64,000 nucleotides of DNA from Ferrovibrio sp046297595 (GTDB lineage Bacteria; Pseudomonadota; Alphaproteobacteria; Ferrovibrionales; Ferrovibrionaceae), in assembly GCF_046297595.1 (NCBI RefSeq), contig NZ_JBKBHT010000004.1:62001-126000 (forward strand), in the 5' to 3' direction. The stretch's first letter is position 1. Every line of letters begins with the position of its first letter. Both the position numbers and the translations under genes were made by a program. Of the stretch, positions 59,996-64,000 are shown piece by piece. Under the pieces are notes generated by a model. That model did no database searches. It saw nothing but the letters and a program-made list of their open reading frames with translations, and was not told where the DNA came from.

Positions 59996-60777
59996 TGAAT
60001 ATCGAGGGCGAGAAATTCGGCAGCGATGGCCTGCGGCTGGTGGCGGAAAACGCGTTTCCCGGCCTGGCCGCGCATCGGCTGGGCAAGAGCTTCAAGAAGC
60101 GGCCGGTACTGCGCGACGTGTCATTGTATGTCCAGCGCGGCGAGGCCGTCGGCCTGCTTGGCCCAAACGGCGCAGGAAAGACAACCACCTTCTATATCAT
60201 GACGGGGCTGATCAGGCCCGATCACGGCACCATCACGCTGGATGGCCACGATATCACCGGCCTGCCGATGTATCGCCGCGCCCGACTGGGCATGGGATAT
60301 CTGCCGCAGGAAGCCTCGATCTTCCGCGGCTTGACGGTGGAGCAGAATATCCGCGCCGTGCTGGAACTGGTCGAGCCTGAAGCCGACCGTCGCGAGGCCA
60401 TGCTGGACGACCTGCTGGCGGAATTCTCCATCACGCATCTGCGCCGTACGCCCGCCCTGGCCCTTTCAGGCGGCGAGCGGCGACGCTGCGAAATCGCGCG
60501 TGCCCTGGCGACTCAGCCGTCTTTCATGCTGCTGGACGAGCCGCTGGCCGGTATCGACCCAATCGCCGTGGGGGAAATCCGGCAACTGGTTTCGCATCTC
60601 AAGGATCGCGGCATCGGTGTGCTGATTACCGACCATAACGTGCGCGAAACCCTCGATATCATTGATCGTGCCTACATCCTACATGACGGCAAAGTCCTGA
60701 TGGAAGGCAGCCCAAACGAGATCGTCGCCGACGAGAATGTGCGGCGCGTCTATCTCGGCGAACGGTTCAGCTGGTGA
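59995..60777 (+). CDS. lptB: LPS export ABC transporter ATP-binding protein LptB
   Basis: The 260-residue ATPase has Walker A GPNGAGKTTTFYIMTG (about 54-69), a Q-loop PQEASIFRGL, signature LSGGERRRCEIARALA, Walker B FMLLDEPLAGID and switch histidine ITDHNVRETLDIIDRAYIL. This is the LptB pattern. The ATG overlaps the lptA stop. A 20-residue N-terminal extension precedes the usual start. Confidence 0.96.
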   Translation: MNIEGEKFGSDGLRLVAENAFPGLAAHRLGKSFKKRPVLRDVSLYVQRGEAVGLLGPNGAGKTTTFYIMTGLIRPDHGTITLDGHDITGLPMYRRARLGMGYLPQEASIFRGLTVEQNIRAVLELVEPEADRREAMLDDLLAEFSITHLRRTPALALSGGERRRCEIARALATQPSFMLLDEPLAGIDPIAVGEIRQLVSHLKDRGIGVLITDHNVRETLDIIDRAYILHDGKVLMEGSPNEIVADENVRRVYLGERFSW

Positions 60778-60791
60778 CGGGGTTCTAGCCT

Positions 60792-62342
60792 ATGGCCCTC
60801 GGTCCCCGTCTCGAGCTCAGGCAGGGGCAAGCCCTTGTCATGACGCCGCAGCTGCAGCAGGCGATCAAACTGCTGCAGCTTTCCAATCTCGAACTGATGG
60901 CCTATGTGGAGCAGGAGCTCGAGCGCAATCCGTTGCTGGAGCGCGTTGATGGCGAGAATCCTGGCGGCGAGGACGGCAAGGACCCATTCGAGGTGGCCGA
61001 AGTAGCGCCGGGCGTCGAACGGCTTGATCTCGGTTCCGACGGCATAACCGAAAAGGCGCGTGAAGCGCTGGATGTCGACAGCGAAGCCGACAGCACCTTC
61101 AATAACGACAGCGGTTACGATGCCATGGGCCCGGAGGGTGGTCTGGGCAGCAATTACATCAACGGTCGTGGCGGCGATTCGCGTTTCGAGGACGAGAGCG
61201 GCGGGCTGGAGAACAGCCTGACCGAGACGCGCAGTCTGCGCGAACATGTGCAGGACCAATGGCTGCTGATGCCAGCCAATGCCGGCGATCGCCTGATCGG
61301 GCAGGCCCTGATCGATGCTCTGGATGAGGCGGGCTATCTCACCGAGCCGCTGGAGGATATCGCCACGCGGCTCGGCGTCGGAGCCGATGACGTGGAAGCC
61401 GTTCTGCTCGATCTGCAGACCATCGAACCGGCCGGCCTGTTCGCGCGCTCGCTGAAGGAGTGCCTGGCGCTGCAGTTGCGCGAGCGTGACCGGCTCGATC
61501 CGGCCATGCAGGCCCTGCTGGATAACCTGGAGTTTTTGGCCAAGCGCGATATTGCCGGATTGATGCGGATTTGCGGCGTCGATCAGGAAGACATCGCCGA
61601 CATGGTGCAGGAAATCCGCGCCCTGAACCCGAAGCCAGGCCTGCTGTTCGGCGGCGAGCCGGTGCAGACCCTGATTCCCGACGTCTATGTCCGGCGCGGC
61701 AATGACGGCAGCTGGATGGTCGAGTTGAACAGCGACACCCTGCCGCGCGTTCTGGTCAACAGCCGCTATTACGCCAAGGTGACGCGGGCAGAGAAGGCCT
61801 CGGCCGCCGGCCAGGACAAGCAGACCAAGAGTTACATGTCGGATTGCCTCAACTCGGCGAACTGGCTGGTAAAGTCACTCGATCAGCGCGCCCAGACGAT
61901 CCTGAAGGTGGCCAGCGAAATCGTACGCCAGCAGGATGCCTTCCTGCGCCATGGCGTGGCGCATCTCAAACCGCTGAACCTGCGCGCTGTGGCCGAGGCG
62001 ATCGAGATGCATGAAAGCACGGTCAGCCGCGTCACCTCCAACAAGACGATGGCGACGCCGCGCGGCATTTTCGAGATGAAGTATTTCTTCACCGCCAGCA
62101 TCGCAGCCACCGATGGCGGCGAGGCGTTCTCGGCGGAATCGATCCGTCATCGTATCAAGACCCTAATCGATGCAGAGCCGGCCGACGACGTGCTGTCTGA
62201 CGACAAGATAGTCGAGCTTCTGGCCGGCAAGGGCGTTGATATCGCCCGGCGCACGGTTGCCAAATACCGTGAAGCGATGAACATTCCTTCATCCGTGGAA
62301 CGCCGGCGGCTGAAAAAGGCCGGCCTGCTGAAAAGCGCCTGA
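60792..62342 (+). CDS. rpoN: RNA polymerase sigma-54 factor
   Basis: The 516-residue factor has the Gln-rich region I (LRQGQALVMTPQLQQAIKLL), an acidic linker (about 50-150), the core-binding domain, a helix-turn-helix (VAEAIEMHESTVSRVTSNK) and the RpoN box RRTVAKYREAMNIPSSVERR-type end (ARRTVAKYRE) near the C-terminus that recognises the -24 element. It is 14 bases after lptB, as is typical for alphaproteobacteria. Confidence 0.97.
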   Translation: MALGPRLELRQGQALVMTPQLQQAIKLLQLSNLELMAYVEQELERNPLLERVDGENPGGEDGKDPFEVAEVAPGVERLDLGSDGITEKAREALDVDSEADSTFNNDSGYDAMGPEGGLGSNYINGRGGDSRFEDESGGLENSLTETRSLREHVQDQWLLMPANAGDRLIGQALIDALDEAGYLTEPLEDIATRLGVGADDVEAVLLDLQTIEPAGLFARSLKECLALQLRERDRLDPAMQALLDNLEFLAKRDIAGLMRICGVDQEDIADMVQEIRALNPKPGLLFGGEPVQTLIPDVYVRRGNDGSWMVELNSDTLPRVLVNSRYYAKVTRAEKASAAGQDKQTKSYMSDCLNSANWLVKSLDQRAQTILKVASEIVRQQDAFLRHGVAHLKPLNLRAVAEAIEMHESTVSRVTSNKTMATPRGIFEMKYFFTASIAATDGGEAFSAESIRHRIKTLIDAEPADDVLSDDKIVELLAGKGVDIARRTVAKYREAMNIPSSVERRRLKKAGLLKSA

Positions 62343-62346
62343 GGTC

Positions 62347-62994
62347 ATGACTGATATAGCGCCGCTGTTTGAGAGCAATCGTGCCTGGGCCATGTCGAAG
62401 CTGAGGGGTGATCCCGGCTTTTTCGACCGCCTGACGCATCAGCAGAATCCGGCCTATCTGTGGATCGGCTGCGCCGACAGCCGCGTGCCTGCGAATGAAA
62501 TCGTCGGGCTGGACCCGGGCGAGTTATTCGTGCACCGCAATGTGGCCAACCTGGTGCATCCGGCGGACATGAACTGCCTGGCGGTACTGCAGTATGCGAT
62601 TGAGTTCCTGCAGGTGAAGCACGTGATCGTGACCGGTCATTATGGTTGTGGCGGCGTGCGCGCGGCCATGAAGCCGCAGCAACTCGGCCTGATCGACCAC
62701 TGGCTGCGACCGATCCGGGACGTTTACGACAAGAACCAGGACGAACTCTCGACTATCATCGACGAGTACAAACGCCTTAACGCTCTATGTGAAATGAACG
62801 TGCGCGAACAGGTTCTCAATCTGGCAAAGACCACGATTGTCCAGAACGCATGGCACCGCGGCCAGGAGCTGAGCCTACATGGCTGGGTCTATGGCATTTC
62901 GAATGGCTTGATCCGCGATCTTGGCGTTACCATATCGAATCCGCAGGCTCTGGCGGATATTTTCCGCACGGAATCGAACCCGGAGCGGCGCTAG
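62347..62994 (+). CDS. Beta-class carbonic anhydrase
   Basis: The 215-residue enzyme has the zinc site of beta carbonic anhydrases: IGCADSRVPANEIVG (about 38-52, Cys and the Asp-Arg dyad) and VTGHYGCGGVRAAM (His and second Cys, about 97-110). It interconverts CO2 and bicarbonate. It starts four bases after rpoN, an uncommon neighbour between rpoN and hpf, and is probably in the same transcript. Confidence 0.93.
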   Translation: MTDIAPLFESNRAWAMSKLRGDPGFFDRLTHQQNPAYLWIGCADSRVPANEIVGLDPGELFVHRNVANLVHPADMNCLAVLQYAIEFLQVKHVIVTGHYGCGGVRAAMKPQQLGLIDHWLRPIRDVYDKNQDELSTIIDEYKRLNALCEMNVREQVLNLAKTTIVQNAWHRGQELSLHGWVYGISNGLIRDLGVTISNPQALADIFRTESNPERR

Positions 62995-63052
62995 GCCGGT
63001 GGTTAACGCATCTGCAACCGAGAAGGTTGTGGATATTAAGAAAATCAATGAG

Positions 63053-63149
63053 TTAGGAGGCGCCTATGCAGTTGACAGTCACAGGGGGCTTCTCTATGGT
63101 CCGCGACCGCATGACGGGCGCGATGCGCCGTACTACAATCATGCCCTGA
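63053..63149 (+). CDS. Possible 27-codon leader ORF upstream of hpf
   Basis: A strong ribosome site, TAGGAGG (63053-63059), is followed by ATG at 63066 and 27 codons to a stop at 63147-63149; the start reads MQLTVTGGFS. The length and position fit a leader peptide. The first seven residues resemble the N-terminus of many alphaproteobacterial HPF proteins, so it could instead be a remnant of a duplicated or frameshifted hpf start. The feature includes the ribosome site. Confidence 0.4.
63072..63100 (+). promoter_or_regulatory. Sigma-70-type promoter for hpf-ptsN
   Basis: TTGACA (63072-63077), a 17-base spacer and TATGGT (63095-63100) precede hpf by about 75 bases. The -35 box is perfect and spacing optimal. 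It lies inside the small leader ORF, so a transcript started here would not translate that ORF. Confidence 0.65.
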
Positions 63150-63176
63150 CCGATCGAACTCGGATTTCGAGACATC

Positions 63177-63503
63177 ATGAAAATCCTGACTTCCGGACAG
63201 CAGCTCGACCTCGGTGAATCGCTTCGCACCTATGTCGAGGAGCATCTCTCTGCGGCAGTGTCCAAATACATGGACAATGCGATTGAGGCCCAGGTGGTGT
63301 TCCGCCGCGAAGGCGGAATGTATCATTGCCATTGCTCGGTGCATGTCGGCACCGGGATCGATGCGCAGGCCGAGGCAGAGGGTAATGAAATCTATCTCAG
63401 CTTCGATCAGGCACTCGAAAAACTGGCGAAGCAGATTCGGCGCGACAAGCGCAAGCGGCGCAATCATCATGCGCGGCTGCCCGATGCCGGAGATGTCGCC
63501 TGA
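63177..63503 (+). CDS. hpf: Ribosome hibernation-promoting factor, short form
   Basis: The 108-residue protein has the HPF/YfiA fold: MKILTSGQQLDLGESLRTYV at the start, SVHVGTGIDAQAEAEGNEIY in the middle and IRRDKRKRRNHHAR near the end. It binds the small ribosomal subunit in stationary phase. Most alphaproteobacterial HPFs are the long form of about 190 residues with a C-terminal dimerisation domain, which is missing here. It lies upstream of ptsN, in the usual order. Confidence 0.9.
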   Translation: MKILTSGQQLDLGESLRTYVEEHLSAAVSKYMDNAIEAQVVFRREGGMYHCHCSVHVGTGIDAQAEAEGNEIYLSFDQALEKLAKQIRRDKRKRRNHHARLPDAGDVA

Positions 63504-63560
63504 TCATCCGCGAGGATGACAGATGCGACATGGCATTCAGCCGCGGAGGCATTTTTCCCG

Positions 63561-64000
63561 ATGGAAATCTTTCAGCTCTTGAGCCCTGACGGCGTCATCG
63601 CCAACCTCAAGGCCAACAGCAAGAAGCAGGCGCTGCAGGAACTCTCTGCGCGCGCTGCCAAGATCACCGGCCAGCATGAGCGGGCGATCTTTGACACCCT
63701 GCTGGAGCGCGAGCGCCTGGGAACCACCGGTGTGGGGAATGGCATTGCGATCCCGCATGGCCGGCTGGCGGGCCTGGACAAGCTCTATGGCCTGTTCGCC
63801 CGCGTCGAACGACCGATCGATTTCGATTCGATCGACGAAATGCCGGTTGATCTGGTTTTCCTGCTGCTGGCCCCGGAATCGGCGGGCGCCGATCACCTCA
63901 AGGCGTTGGCCCGGGTGTCGCGCCTGCTGCGCGACAAGGCCGTGTGCGAAAAGTTGCGTGGCGCCGAGAGTGCGGACGCGATCTACGCTTTGTTGACGGA
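63561..64000 (+). CDS. ptsN: PTS IIA-like nitrogen regulatory protein, partial (3' end beyond the window)
   Basis: The visible 146 codons cover almost the whole EIIA(Ntr): MEIFQLLSPDGVIANLKANS at the start, then GNGIAIPHGRLAGLDKLYGL with the phosphorylated histidine (about 66), and DLVFLLLAPESAGADHLKAL. The family length is about 154, so only a few residues are missing. It accepts phosphate from PtsP/NPr and couples nitrogen and potassium control. A small hairpin (TCATCC/GGATGA, 63504-63519) lies between hpf and this gene. Confidence 0.95.
   Translation, partial: MEIFQLLSPDGVIANLKANSKKQALQELSARAAKITGQHERAIFDTLLERERLGTTGVGNGIAIPHGRLAGLDKLYGLFARVERPIDFDSIDEMPVDLVFLLLAPESAGADHLKALARVSRLLRDKAVCEKLRGAESADAIYALLT

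Overview
The window is high-GC chromosomal DNA from an alphaproteobacterium, most likely a Rhodospirillales-type free-living, motile bacterium. The evidence is gene order: kdsD-lptC-lptA-lptB-rpoN-(carbonic anhydrase)-hpf-ptsN, def-coq9 divergent from rpsU, purE-purK, many TRAP/TAXI transporters, and no insertion sequence, phage or CRISPR. Species assignment is inference; no rRNA is present.

Bases 1-13600 form an accessory sensing and efflux region. A partial TetR gene diverges from a quinone-oxidoreductase-like gene over two tandem palindromic operators. Next come an Aer-type PAS protein with a soluble chemoreceptor, and two small PAS_5-type proteins. A second TetR gene, with its own tandem operators, heads a run of closely spaced genes: two adaptor lipoproteins, an RND pump, a second PAS protein, a second soluble chemoreceptor and a stand-alone HD-GYP protein. 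The two PAS/chemoreceptor pairs are paralogues and resemble a split aerotaxis receptor (Campylobacter CetB/CetA arrangement), but without membrane anchors. This efflux-plus-taxis-plus-c-di-GMP cluster is the most unusual system here.

Bases 13980-33760 are mostly housekeeping and small metabolic units: acyl-CoA dehydrogenase; a secreted amidohydrolase / copper-type protein / di-haem peroxidase trio; a tandem-PAS histidine kinase; rpsU | def-coq9; purEK; a diguanylate cyclase; a TfoX-like protein preceded by six 10-bp tandem repeats; M17 aminopeptidase; GST; an orphan TAXI receptor; SemiSWEET; HIT protein; an RlmI-like methyltransferase; and an EamA-VOC-aminotransferase operon divergent from an Lrp regulator.

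Bases 33950-38480 hold two large membrane proteins carrying GH17 domains, one fused to a family 2 glycosyltransferase, resembling NdvB/NdvC-type beta-glucan synthesis. Bases 38530-42034 are a complete TAXI TRAP transporter (receptor, internal terminator, fused permease, DUF1850 protein). Then follow an orphan Tat-exported molybdenum hydroxylase subunit and an EamA exporter.

Bases 45327-56444 look like one catabolic island: acetoacetyl-CoA synthetase, cupin, SMP-30 lactonase, a DctPQM TRAP transporter and a GntR regulator on the minus strand, divergent from a cyclase/hydrolase and an FAH-family hydrolase, then a second SMP-30 gene and a 2-hydroxyglutarate-oxidase-like flavoprotein. The last segment (56566-64000) carries tRNA-Leu(CAG), rnd and the LPS-transport/rpoN cluster, headed by a sequence close to a sigma-54 promoter, and ends inside ptsN.
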